A stretch of DNA of 64,000 nt, from NCBI RefSeq assembly GCF_016863035.1, contig NZ_BOOC01000031.1:117631-181630 (forward strand). The letters are read 5' to 3'. Every line of letters begins with the position of its first letter. Position 1 is the stretch's first letter. Shown here piece by piece: positions 1 to 8,473 of the stretch. Origin of the DNA: Microbispora corallina. GTDB lineage: Bacteria > Actinomycetota > Actinomycetes > Streptosporangiales > Streptosporangiaceae. The notes beneath the pieces are model-generated. The model was given only the letters and a program-made list of their open reading frames with translations, ran no database searches and had not been told where the DNA came from. A program made the position numbers and the translations under genes.

Positions 1-3000
1 GGCCGGTCACGCTGCCCGCCTCCGCCCTGTCGGCCGGCCGCGCCTTCGCGCGCGCGACTCCCAAGGGCGCGACCCCCAAGCCCGGCCCCTCCCCCGCGCC
101 CGGCGCGCTGCCGGCCAACGAGGGCCTCACGACCTCCTTCCAGTCGTACCTCAACGCCGGAGGCGTCAACGCCGTCGGCGCCTTCGCCGACACGGCCGCC
201 TACCTGCACGCGCTTCCCGGCACCGGTCAGATCATCACCAACGTGTCCCTCGGCGACCTGACCGACCAGTCGATGGCCGACGCCGGCGACGACTATGTGC
301 GGTCGTACGGCCCGACCACGATCGTGAAGGACGGCCAGCGCTACCTCGACTATCCGTCGATGCCGCTGATCCCCACCTACACCACCGACAACGACGGCCG
401 TCTCGACCCGACCGGCGCGACCGAGGGGCAGGACCCCAACCTGGCCGAGGTCCTCATGGACTTCTCGCTCATGGCGCCCCTGCCGCACGACCGGCAGCGC
501 CCAGAGGCGACCGGCAGCGGTGCCACCGACCTGCTCGGCATCGCCCCCGGCGCCCAGTACCGCCTGGTCGTGCCGAAGGAGCCCTCGTCCCACGGCATCG
601 CCGTCGCGTTGCGCGCCGCCGCCGGCCAGCGGCCGCGCCCGAACGTCATCACCGCCAGCCTCGGCTTCGGCACGGACATGTCCATCGGCTTCCCCTCGCG
701 GTGGCTGGAGGACGACCCGGAGGTCCGCGCCGCCCTTGAGGACGTCGTCGACTCGGGCATCGTCGTGGTCGTGTCCGCCAACGACGGCACGCGGCTGGCC
801 CTGCCCGTCTCGATCGGTCCCGACGGCGGCAGCACCCCCACCGAGCGGACCGACCGCGCGTCCGAGCAGACCAGCATCGACGACGTCGGTCCCACCACGA
901 CGCCGTCCCGCGTACGGGACACCGGCGTGATCGACGCCGGCGCGACCACCGTGGACGACACCCTGACCTCGTCCGACGTCCGCACCGCGGTCTATCCGAC
1001 GACCCGCTACAACGGCTCGGCCGGCTACTCCAGCGGGTTCGGCAGCCGGGTCGACCTGGCGGCGCCGGGCGACAACCTGCCGACGCTGATCCACACCCCG
1101 GACGGCCCGGGCCTGGTGTTGAACGGCGGCACCTCCGCCTCGGCGCCCATGATCGCGGCCGCCGCGGCGAACGTGCTGGCCGCCGCCTCGGCCACGCACC
1201 AGGAGCTCACGCCGGCCCAGGTGCGCGACCTGCTGATCTCGACCGGACGGCCGGTGGCCCAGCCGCCCCAGGCCGACCAGGATCTGCACATCGGCCCGCA
1301 GCTGGACGTCACCGCCGCCGTGGAGAAGGTGCTCGCCAAGCACTTCCCCATCGCGACCTCCGCCGTCCGGCTGTCGGTGGCCCACCGGCAGTTGCTGTCG
1401 TCCGACACCGTGACGTCCTTCGTCGAGGCCACCGACCCGGCCCACCTGGACCTGAACGGACCCGCCGACTTCTGGGGCACCCCCTCCGGCCAGAACGTCG
1501 TCGCACCGATCACCTTCGGGCTCGACATGACCGGCCGCGGCGACGACCTGACCTACCGGCTGCGCGTCGGCGACCACGGCGTGATCCCCTCGACGGGCCC
1601 GAGCCTGCGGCTGCTTCCTGGGGAGATTCTCGCGGCCGCCGGGCTGCCGGCGGCCTCCGACGCCGAGCGGACCGTCCCTGTGGTCTTCGAGGCGCTCGAC
1701 CACGGCAAGGTCGTCGCCGCGCAGTCGCAGCAGCTCACCTTCTCCGCGACGGACGGCACCTACACGGGAGCACTGGCGCCCGACCTGCCCGGCTCGGTGC
1801 CGCTCGGCCGCCCGGTCACCGTGCGGTACGACCTCACCGGCGTGCGGAACCTGACCGACCCGGCCCTGGTGCTGTCGTCCGTGGGCCACTGGAGCCCCCT
1901 GTCGACCAGCGAGAAGTTCCGCGCGCAGTGGAGCACCCCGCTCACCGCCCCCAAGGGGACGGTGACGATCCCCGCCTCCGCCTTCGCTCCGGGCGGCGCC
2001 GGAATCTACGGCGTCGGCATCGTGCAGCAGGGGGTGATCTTCGGTGACTTCCGGGCCCTCCGCGTCGGCGTGGGGGCCGACCAGCGGCCCGAAGCGCCGA
2101 TCCTGTCCGCCGGTGACACCAAGCAGGCGCACGCCGTCGCCCTGACGCTCGCCGCGCCCAAACTCACGGTGTCGTGGGACGTTCACAAGGTGCCCGGCGC
2201 CGATGGGGCGTCGATCGAGTTCCTCACCCCCGCCCCCACCCTGTACGGCTCGCTGAACACCACCACCAACCAGAACGGCAGCGGCCGCGACGACAACGGG
2301 GTCGACCACGTCTCCACGCTGCTGCGGCCGCTGCCCTCGGTCAAGGGCACCACCGTGCTGGACCTGAACGCCCTGGGCCTGCCCACCGGCGTGCAGTACC
2401 CGGTGCGCGTCCTCGCCACGAGCAAGGGCAGGCCGGTCGGCCAGGCGTCCCCCACGTCGTTCGTGGAGTACCGCGACGGCGACCTGGTCACGGGCGCGCT
2501 GGAGAACTTCGACGTGTCCGGCGGCACCGCGCTCATCGCCACCGACGAGTTCGCGGACGGCGACGACGGCTGGACGCACGTCCAGGCCTCGGCGACGACG
2601 CCGTACACGCTGAAGACCGGCACGCTGGGCGCCCCGCTCGCCCGGGAGTCGGGCGACGGACGGATGCAGCGGGTGATCGGGACCGACCCGGGCACCGGCC
2701 ACACGCTCATCGTGCGGCCCCCGTTCCTGGTCGACGCGCCGGCGCTGGTCGAGTTGCGGGACACCCGTACCGGGGCGCTGGTCGCCCAGGCCTCGCTCGG
2801 GGATGGTCCCGACGCGCCGCGGACCCTGTTCCAGGGCGCCGCGATCGACCTCACCCGTCACCGGGCGGGCCTCGTGACGTACGACGTGAACAACGGCCTG
2901 GCCGCTCTGTGGCCGTTCGACATGAAGACGGGCGCAGTCGGCAGCCCCATCCCGGTGAACCCGGCGAACACGGGACGCGCCTTCAGCAACGTCAGCGTCG

Positions 3001-3584
3001 ACGAGTCGACCGGCACGTTCTTCGTCGCCACCTCCGGCACCCTCGGCACGTGCCTGTCCGGTCGGGCGCCGTACTGGGGAGTGCGAGTGAACCTGGACGC
3101 CACGACCGCGTCCCCGGTCACCACCCTCCCCCTCTGCACGGCCGGGCTGCTCCCGGACGGCAGGGGCGGCCGTCTCTACGTGCTCAGCGGGGCGGTCACC
3201 CCCGACTACTACAGCGGCGAGTTCCCGACCAGCAGCTGGATCGCCGGTGACCAGTCCACGCTCACCGGGCCGTCCCCCGCCGACCTCGGCGCCCGGGGCC
3301 CCGCCTGGGCCGCGCTCGACGACATGAACCACGTCGCGATCGTCGCCCACCTGTACGAGGTCGGCACCATCGACGACAACAACGCGCAGAGCGAGATCAC
3401 GGTCGTCGACCCGGCGACCGGCAAGGTGCTGGCCCGCCACCCGGTCGTCAACCTCGGCAACTCCACCCTCAGCACGTCGAACTTCGACTTCACGAGCCGT
3501 CGCGGGCTCTTCCTCGACCCCGCGACCCGTACGGGTTACGTCGTCAACCCGTACGGCAACGGCCTGGAGCGGTTCCGCTACTGA
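1..3584 (+). CDS. S8 (subtilisin-like) serine protease, 5' end outside window
   Basis: The frame is open from base 3, so the true start and any signal peptide lie upstream; about 1193 residues are visible. The catalytic serine is clear as GTSASAP at about 1126-1149, followed by a helix rich in alanine as in S8 enzymes. The oxyanion asparagine region VVVVSANDG lies at about 763-786. The Asp and His of the triad are less certain: candidates are GDLTD near 250-265 and the HD of PHDRQR near 487, just ahead of the conserved-looking GIAPGA. About 750 residues follow the protease domain. They look like beta-sandwich and propeller-type secreted domains (repeated phrases such as VVDPATGKVLARHPV). A large extracellular protease is inferred. 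The gene ends 8 bases before a strong hairpin. Confidence 0.85.
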   Translation, partial: PVTLPASALSAGRAFARATPKGATPKPGPSPAPGALPANEGLTTSFQSYLNAGGVNAVGAFADTAAYLHALPGTGQIITNVSLGDLTDQSMADAGDDYVRSYGPTTIVKDGQRYLDYPSMPLIPTYTTDNDGRLDPTGATEGQDPNLAEVLMDFSLMAPLPHDRQRPEATGSGATDLLGIAPGAQYRLVVPKEPSSHGIAVALRAAAGQRPRPNVITASLGFGTDMSIGFPSRWLEDDPEVRAALEDVVDSGIVVVVSANDGTRLALPVSIGPDGGSTPTERTDRASEQTSIDDVGPTTTPSRVRDTGVIDAGATTVDDTLTSSDVRTAVYPTTRYNGSAGYSSGFGSRVDLAAPGDNLPTLIHTPDGPGLVLNGGTSASAPMIAAAAANVLAAASATHQELTPAQVRDLLISTGRPVAQPPQADQDLHIGPQLDVTAAVEKVLAKHFPIATSAVRLSVAHRQLLSSDTVTSFVEATDPAHLDLNGPADFWGTPSGQNVVAPITFGLDMTGRGDDLTYRLRVGDHGVIPSTGPSLRLLPGEILAAAGLPAASDAERTVPVVFEALDHGKVVAAQSQQLTFSATDGTYTGALAPDLPGSVPLGRPVTVRYDLTGVRNLTDPALVLSSVGHWSPLSTSEKFRAQWSTPLTAPKGTVTIPASAFAPGGAGIYGVGIVQQGVIFGDFRALRVGVGADQRPEAPILSAGDTKQAHAVALTLAAPKLTVSWDVHKVPGADGASIEFLTPAPTLYGSLNTTTNQNGSGRDDNGVDHVSTLLRPLPSVKGTTVLDLNALGLPTGVQYPVRVLATSKGRPVGQASPTSFVEYRDGDLVTGALENFDVSGGTALIATDEFADGDDGWTHVQASATTPYTLKTGTLGAPLARESGDGRMQRVIGTDPGTGHTLIVRPPFLVDAPALVELRDTRTGALVAQASLGDGPDAPRTLFQGAAIDLTRHRAGLVTYDVNNGLAALWPFDMKTGAVGSPIPVNPANTGRAFSNVSVDESTGTFFVATSGTLGTCLSGRAPYWGVRVNLDATTASPVTTLPLCTAGLLPDGRGGRLYVLSGAVTPDYYSGEFPTSSWIAGDQSTLTGPSPADLGARGPAWAALDDMNHVAIVAHLYEVGTIDDNNAQSEITVVDPATGKVLARHPVVNLGNSTLSTSNFDFTSRRGLFLDPATRTGYVVNPYGNGLERFRY

Positions 3585-3591
3585 GGGCCCC

Positions 3592-3620
3592 GGCGCCGCC
3601 GCCCGCATGGCGGCGGCGCC
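3592..3620 (+). terminator. Hairpin terminator of the S8 protease gene
   Basis: A perfect 12-bp stem (GGCGCCGCCGCC at 3592-3603 with its complement at 3609-3620) closes a 5-base loop directly after the protease stop codon. There is no T tract, as is common for actinomycete terminators. Confidence 0.7.
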
Positions 3621-3650
3621 GCACCGCCGGCGTGCTTCAGGTGAGCCGGG

Positions 3651-3770
3651 TCAGTCCAGGCAGAACTCGTTGCCCTTGGGGGTCGGTCATCACGATGTGG
3701 CCGGCCTCCAGCGGAGGAGCGGGCTCATACCGGCGTACCCGCGTCCGAGGTATCCCGCCGATCCGCTCAC
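3651..3770 (-). pseudogene. C-terminal fragment of a VOC (glyoxalase-like) protein
   Basis: On the minus strand the frame reads RRYEPAPPLEAGHIVMTDP and then, after removal of one C from a run of five near 3672-3676, GNEFCLD and a stop at 3651-3653. This is the typical end of VOC/glyoxalase-like proteins (the DPxGNEFC motif). Only about 35-40 residues remain, there is a one-base frameshift, and the upstream part is replaced by transposase sequence of the next feature. It is a dead fragment. Confidence 0.7.
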
Positions 3771-4059
3771 GCCGCGGGCCGCGCCGCCGCCGGCCGGCAA
3801 AGCTCCACGGCGACAAGGGATACGACTACGCCCACTTGCGCGCCTTCCTCCGCGGCCGTGGCATGATCCCGCGATCGCCCGCCGCGGGATCGAGTCCAGC
3901 CAACGCCTGGGCCGCCACCGCTGGGTCGTGGAGCGGACCGTCTCCTAGCTGGCCGGCTGCCGCCGCCTGCACCGCCGCTACGAACGCCGGGCCGACCATT
4001 TCGCGTCCTTCGTCGCCATCGCCGCCGCCCTCATTTGCTACCGCCGACTGGCCAAATGA
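3771..4059 (+). pseudogene. Remnant of an IS5-family (IS427-like) transposase
   Basis: The tail of a DDE transposase can be read across two frames: HGDKGYDYAHLR (second catalytic Asp) near 3805-3845, a frameshift near 3870, then RHRWVVERTVS (catalytic Glu) near 3910-3945. A TAG follows exactly where tryptophan is expected. The frame then continues LAGCRRLHRRYE to a TGA at 4057-4059. Both the frameshift and the stop are inactivating. It abuts the intact IS element that begins 11 bases later and the VOC fragment on its left, so this locus has been hit at least twice. Confidence 0.75.
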
Positions 4060-4069
4060 GACGACGTCT

Positions 4070-4089
4070 TAAGAGGGCGTTTGATCCTG
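4070..4089. repeat. Left terminal inverted repeat of the IS element
   Basis: TA plus an 18-bp end that matches the right end with one mismatch. The putative TA target duplication is at 4070-4071. Confidence 0.8.
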
Positions 4090-4110
4090 CGGGTTCCGTC
4101 TGATGTGGTT

Positions 4111-4947
4111 TCAGGTGCCGCGCCAGGTAGGGGTGGATTCGCCGGTGAGTCGGCGGGCCATGAGGTCGACCATGGCGAGATGGATCATGGCTTCGGAGCG
4201 GGCGGGCAAGGCTTCGTAGTCGCGGACCAGGCGGCGGTGGAGCATTAGCCAGCCGAAGGTGCGCTCTACCGTCCAGCGGCGTGGCAGAGGAGTGAATCCC
4301 CTGGTGGCGGGGTCTTTGCGGACGACTTCCAGGTCGATGCCGAGCGTGGCGCTGTGTTCGATGACGCTGGTGCGGTAGGCGCTGTCGGCCCAGGTCTTGG
4401 TGATCGTGGGGTGGGTGGCGGCGACCTGGGTGAGCAGGTGGCGGCCGGCGGTGGGATCGGACACGCTGGCGGCGGTGACCAGCACCGCGAGCAACAGGCC
4501 GAGGGTGTCGGTGACGATGCTGCGCTTGCGGCCGACGATTTTCTTGCCCGCGTCGATGCCCTGGGTGGCGGAGACGTTGGTCGAGGTCTTGACGCTCTGG
4601 GCGTCGATCACGCAGGCGGTCGGTTCGGGATCGTGGCCCTCGGCCGTGCGGACTAATCGCCGTAACATGCCGCTGAGCTGGGCGAATACGCCGTCTTTCT
4701 GCCAGTGGGCGAAGTAGCCGTAGACGGTGGCCCAGGGCGGGTGGTCGTGGGGCAGGTAGCGCCAAGGGATGCCGGTGCGGTCGACGTAGAGGATGGCGTT
4801 GAAGATGGCACGCAGGTCGTGCTCGGGAGGGCGTCCGATGTCCAGGCCTCTGCCCCGGCGTTCGGTGCGCCAGGCGGTCAGCACGGGTTCAACGAGCTTC
4901 CAGCGGGCGTCGGACAGATCGCTGGGGTACGGTCGCTGTTGGGTCAT
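4111..4947 (-). CDS. IS5-family transposase
   Basis: Single-frame transposase of 278 residues with an N-terminal DUF4096-type domain (SDARWKLVEPVL) and a DDE catalytic core. The DDE residues are visible: Asp in CVIDAQSVKTS, Asp in WADSAYR and Glu in RWTVERTFGWL. Length and organisation fit the IS1031/ISL2-type branch of IS5 and need no frameshift. It lies inside the inverted repeats, which it presumably binds and cuts. The reading frame is intact with no premature stop, so the copy may be active. Start ATG at 4947. Confidence 0.92.
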   Translation of the reverse strand: MTQQRPYPSDLSDARWKLVEPVLTAWRTERRGRGLDIGRPPEHDLRAIFNAILYVDRTGIPWRYLPHDHPPWATVYGYFAHWQKDGVFAQLSGMLRRLVRTAEGHDPEPTACVIDAQSVKTSTNVSATQGIDAGKKIVGRKRSIVTDTLGLLLAVLVTAASVSDPTAGRHLLTQVAATHPTITKTWADSAYRTSVIEHSATLGIDLEVVRKDPATRGFTPLPRRWTVERTFGWLMLHRRLVRDYEALPARSEAMIHLAMVDLMARRLTGESTPTWRGT

Positions 4948-5172
4948 GTTCTGGGCGTAGCGCGTGAGATGGCGGGCCGCCCAGATCTGTACGGGTTTCC
5001 GTCACCAGCGGGTAAGCCACAGACCGCCGCATCTTGGGATGAGACAGGATTTTCTGCCACAGAACGACCCCTGACCGCCCAGGTGCTTGGCTGCGACGGC
5101 TAGCAGATCACGCGAAACCCATCAAAAACGACACTCGATCAATCCGTCGACTCCGGCGAAACACGGATTGAT

Positions 5173-5192
5173 CAGGATCAAACACCCTCTTA
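5173..5192. repeat. Right terminal inverted repeat of the IS element
   Basis: Reads CAGGATCAAACACCCTCTTA on the plus strand, the inverse of the left end with one mismatch. The final TA is the likely target duplication. Confidence 0.8.
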
Positions 5193-5194
5193 GG

Positions 5195-5228
5195 GGCCGT
5201 CCCGGAAACGGTCGTTTCCGGGACGGCC
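5195..5228 (-). terminator. Hairpin downstream of the TetR gene
   Basis: Perfect 15-bp stem (GGCCGTCCCGGAAAC at 5195-5209, complement at 5214-5228) with a 4-base loop. It lies 3' of the minus-strand TetR gene and starts 3 bases after the IS. The insertion therefore landed at the outer edge of the terminator and left it whole. Confidence 0.65.
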
Positions 5229-5314
5229 GTCGAAGTCCTCCTCCGCGGGCGTGCGGACCACTCGCCGCAGCGCCCCTTCCCTGGTGAGGAAGCCGTTCGT
5301 GGGGGTTCTTCCGG

Positions 5315-5962
5315 TTAGGGCTCGCCTTCCACGTCGGCGAAGCGTGTGGTGATCTGCTGGCCGGACAGCCGCGGTGTCCCACCCAGCTCCAGCGACGCCG
5401 GCACTGTTGCCGCAGCCCGCAACCCCGCCAGGGCCACCTGGAGAACACGTTCCCGCTGCCCCTCGTCGACGTACTCGACCGTGCTGATGCCTGAGATCAT
5501 CCGCAGGACGTCGTCAATCGAGACCTCCTGGCGCGCGGCGCCTACCCGCTGTGCCCGTTCGAGCAGGGGCTCGCCGGCCGCGCGCATCGCCCTGCGTCCG
5601 GCCTGGAAGCCGTCGGTGCTGCGGTTGAGCGCGTCGGCGAAGGCCAGCTTGGTGCCGATGTACTCGACGAACCGGTGCAGCCACGCGACCAGCGCCTCCC
5701 ACGGCTCCAGCTCGACGACGACCTCGGCCTCGTGGCACAACGCCTCCACCTCCTCACGGTGGACCTCCTCGACCAGATCCTCCCGGGTGGGGAAGTTGCG
5801 GTACAGCGTGGCGATGCTCACTCCGGCGCGGCGCGCGACGTCCTCGAGGGAGGTCTGCGCACCCTTCTCGGCGAATGTGTCGCGGGCCGCCGCGACCAGG
5901 GCGTCGAAGTTGCGGCGCGCGTCCGCGCGCTTCGGCCGCCGAGACACCAGCCCAGGCTCCAT
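5315..5962 (-). CDS. TetR/AcrR-family repressor
   Basis: A 215-residue one-domain repressor with an N-terminal helix-turn-helix (TSLEDVARRAGVSIATLYRNFPTREDLVEEV, residues about 38-68, given here in pieces: SLEDVARRAG, SIATLYRNFP). The alpha-helical C-terminal part looks like the TetR C-terminal ligand-binding domains of the common short-chain-dehydrogenase-associated repressors. It is divergent from an SDR gene, and the 84-base gap holds a near-perfect palindrome over the SDR promoter. It most likely represses itself and the SDR, with a small-molecule inducer that I cannot name. Confidence 0.9.
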   Translation of the reverse strand: MEPGLVSRRPKRADARRNFDALVAAARDTFAEKGAQTSLEDVARRAGVSIATLYRNFPTREDLVEEVHREEVEALCHEAEVVVELEPWEALVAWLHRFVEYIGTKLAFADALNRSTDGFQAGRRAMRAAGEPLLERAQRVGAARQEVSIDDVLRMISGISTVEYVDEGQRERVLQVALAGLRAAATVPASLELGGTPRLSGQQITTRFADVEGEP

Positions 5963-5980
5963 GCCACCGTCCGCCCTTTC

Positions 5981-6011
5981 TTGACAACCGTAGGGTCCCT
6001 ACGGTTAAAGT
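5981..6011 (+). promoter_or_regulatory. SDR promoter with TetR operator
   Basis: A perfect consensus -35 box TTGACA (5981-5986) and a TAAAGT -10 box (6006-6011) are 19 bp apart. Between them lies a palindrome with 10-bp arms, AACCGTAGGG / CCCTACGGTT, around one central base (5986-6006). Repressor bound here would block RNA polymerase, and the divergent TetR gene is the obvious binder. Confidence 0.7.
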
Positions 6012-6046
6012 GTAGGGGTACTTTCAGTTTACCTGAGGAGTGAAAG

Positions 6047-6790
6047 ATGGTGTCGTCCATCGAGAGCATCGCCCTGGTCACGGGTGCCAACAAGGGACTG
6101 GGCCTGGCCACGGCCCGGCAGCTCGCCGAACGTGGCTGCACCGTGCTGCTCGGCAGCCGCGACGCCGAGCGCGGCGCCGTGGCGGCCAGGGAACTCACCG
6201 AGTCCGGGCTCATGGTGCGCCCCGTGCGCATCGACGTCACGGACGACACCTCCGTGACCGAGGCCGCCGCGTTCGTCGACCGCGAGTACGGCCGCCTCGA
6301 CGTGCTGGTGAACAACGCCGGCGTGCTCGCGCGCAAGCCCGCTACCGAGGTGTCGGCCGACGACCTGCGCCCAGAGTTCGAGACCAACGTCTTCGGGATG
6401 GTGCGGGTCGTGCACGCGATGTTGCCGCTACTGCGCCGCTCCCCGTCCCCGCGCATCGTGAACGTCTCCAGCGACTCCGCCACCTTCGCCAACGCCACCG
6501 AGCAGGGCTCCATGTTCGCCCGCTCGCACGACTCGTTCGCGTACTCGGCGACGAAGGCCGCGGTGAACATGCTGACGGTCAAGTACGCCAACGCCTTCCT
6601 CGACGACCCGGAACTGGCCCATGTGAAGATCAACGCCGTGACGCCCGGGTACGTCGCGACTGATCTGAACGGCTTCAAAGGCGTGCGCAGCACCGACGAG
6701 GGCGCCCGCGCCGCGGTGCACTGGGCCACGGTCGGCGACGACGGCGAGACGGGCGGCTTCTTCGACGAGCACGGCCGCGCCCCCTGGTGA
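6047..6790 (+). CDS. Short-chain dehydrogenase/reductase (carbonyl-reductase-like)
   Basis: Classical SDR of 247 residues. The nucleotide-binding motif TGANKGLG is at residues 12-19 (this ANKGLG variant is usual in carbonyl-reductase-like, NADPH-preferring members). Also visible are the NNAG motif, the catalytic serine region VNVSSDSA, and the YSATK active-site Tyr/Lys at about 165-169. Start ATG 6047 has a good GAGGAG at 6035-6040. It is divergently paired with the TetR gene and probably induced by the substrate class that the repressor senses. The substrate is unknown. Confidence 0.9.
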   Translation: MVSSIESIALVTGANKGLGLATARQLAERGCTVLLGSRDAERGAVAARELTESGLMVRPVRIDVTDDTSVTEAAAFVDREYGRLDVLVNNAGVLARKPATEVSADDLRPEFETNVFGMVRVVHAMLPLLRRSPSPRIVNVSSDSATFANATEQGSMFARSHDSFAYSATKAAVNMLTVKYANAFLDDPELAHVKINAVTPGYVATDLNGFKGVRSTDEGARAAVHWATVGDDGETGGFFDEHGRAPW

Positions 6791-6988
6791 CGCCTCGGAC
6801 GATCTCACTCCGGCCGAGTCCATCCCGGGTCCACCTTTCTTCCCCGGGAACGGGCCCGGCCGGTAAATCCTCTCCGGCCCCAAGTGTTGGGAGAACGGCG
6901 TTCAGGACAGTTGACAAGGCCGCCCGGCCCCGTGCGACGCTGATGCGCGAAGCTCCTGATCACCCTTCCCCCCAGTCACGGAGCGCGC

Positions 6989-8473
6989 ATGGTCCGTCTC
7001 GCCCTCTCCCCCAAGATCCTTCACGGTCTCGACTTCGGCGCGCCGGCCGCCGAGCGGGACATCGGGCGGGGACTGGAGAAGTACTTCGTCGAGTCGCCCG
7101 CCTACCGGCGCGTCGAGGCCGGCGACAAGACGATCGTCATCGGCAGCCGGGGCTCGGGGAAGAGCGCGATCTTCCAGATGCTGGCCAGGCGGGAGAGGTC
7201 CAGGGGCACCCGGGTGATCGAGCTCAGCCCCGACGACTACTCGTACGAGCTGCTGAGCGCGACGATGGCGGCGGAGGACGCGGGCTCGTGGGCGAAGCAC
7301 GGCGCGTACGCCGCGGCCTGGAAATACCTGCTCTACGTCCTCATCATGAAGGAGGTCGCGCGCAAGGGGATGCGGCTGGCCCGCGGCGGCGCCGACATCC
7401 ATCGCTACATCCGCGACAACCACTCCACGGTGGGGATGGGGCCCCTCTCGCTCCTCGTCTCCTACCTGAAGCGCCTGGAGACCGTGAAGCTCGGCCCGAT
7501 AGAGGCCGGGGCCAGGACCAGGGAGCTGGACAGGCTCTACAAGCTCGAGGAGATCCACAACCTGCTGCCGTCGCTCAGGCGCGTCCTCGACGGCGTCCGG
7601 GTCGTCGTGCTGGTGGACGAGCTCGACCGCGGGTGGGACTCGTCGGAGGACGCCCAGGCCTTCGTGTCCGGCCTCTTCCAGGCGTGCGTCTCCATCAACG
7701 GGCTCCACGACAACCTGCGCGTCTACGTCTCCCTGAGACAGGAGCTGTACGACGACATCCCGGCCCTGTACGAGGACGCGCAGAAGCACCGCGACCTGCT
7801 CGAGACGGTTCGATGGTCGCCGGACTCCCTGCTCAAGCTCATCGCCAGGCGGATCCGCCACTCGGCCAGGGAGATGGGCTACGACCGCGACGTCCTCGAC
7901 CGGGCCGGTGACCTGAGTTGCTGGAACGCGGTGTTCGGCAATCCGCCGGGGATCCCGGCCGCCGGCTCGTTCGCCTACGTCGCCGAGCGGACCCTGCACC
8001 GCCCCCGGGAGATCATCGAGTTCTGCACGGCGGCGCTCGACGCGGCTCGGGACCGGCACCCCACGCTGCCGCTCCCCCTCGGCGCCATCGGCTGGGCGGA
8101 GCCGGGCTACTCCGCCGACCGCGCCCAGGACATCGCCGCCGAGTTCCGCTTCCAGTACCCGGGCCTACTGGGCGTGTTCGACGCCTTCCGCGGCCGCGGT
8201 CCGGTCGTCGACCGCGACGACCTCGAGTTCGTCTGCCTGGAGCTCGTCACCGGTGAGATCCGGGTGAGCGCCGCCTCCTGGTGGCTGCGGGAACGCAGCC
8301 CGGAGAACCTGATCGAGATCCTCTGGCAGGTCGGCTTCCTGAAGGCCAAGCCCAACGGCGACGACTCGCCGTTCGTCGGCGTGCACGAGGTGGCGCATCT
8401 CAATCTCGCCGCCGTGAGGCGCTTCGAGGTGCACCCGATGTTCCAGTCGTACCTCGGCGTCTCCCCAGGTTGA
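6989..8473 (+). CDS. P-loop ATPase of the Sll1717 type
   Basis: A 494-residue protein with Walker A GSRGSGKS at residues 52-59 and a Walker B strand VVVLVDELD at about 206-214, as in STAND/KAP-like ATPases. The overall pattern (N-terminal DFG-A-AERD entry, a long helical C-terminal part, a final winged-helix-like region near MFQSYLG) resembles the family named P-loop ATPase Sll1717, whose function is not established. No effector domain is attached. Start ATG 6989 has GGAG a few bases upstream. A TTGACA (6911-6916) with a weak GACGCT (6935-6940) could be its promoter. It has no operon partner, and its stop codon touches that of the convergent gene. Confidence 0.75.
   Translation: MVRLALSPKILHGLDFGAPAAERDIGRGLEKYFVESPAYRRVEAGDKTIVIGSRGSGKSAIFQMLARRERSRGTRVIELSPDDYSYELLSATMAAEDAGSWAKHGAYAAAWKYLLYVLIMKEVARKGMRLARGGADIHRYIRDNHSTVGMGPLSLLVSYLKRLETVKLGPIEAGARTRELDRLYKLEEIHNLLPSLRRVLDGVRVVVLVDELDRGWDSSEDAQAFVSGLFQACVSINGLHDNLRVYVSLRQELYDDIPALYEDAQKHRDLLETVRWSPDSLLKLIARRIRHSAREMGYDRDVLDRAGDLSCWNAVFGNPPGIPAAGSFAYVAERTLHRPREIIEFCTAALDAARDRHPTLPLPLGAIGWAEPGYSADRAQDIAAEFRFQYPGLLGVFDAFRGRGPVVDRDDLEFVCLELVTGEIRVSAASWWLRERSPENLIEILWQVGFLKAKPNGDDSPFVGVHEVAHLNLAAVRRFEVHPMFQSYLGVSPG

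Larger units (their letters stand above)
4070..5192. mobile_element. Intact IS5-family insertion sequence (about 1.12 kb)
   Basis: The element is bounded by matching inverted ends and holds one transposase gene on the minus strand. The ends are AGAGGGCGTTTGATCCTG on the left (4072-4089) and the same with one mismatch (GTG for GCG) inverted on the right. A TA dinucleotide flanks both ends (4070-4071 and 5191-5192), consistent with a 2-bp target duplication. It sits between a decayed transposase and a terminator hairpin of the neighbouring TetR gene. About 225 non-coding bases lie between the transposase start and the right end. Confidence 0.85.
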
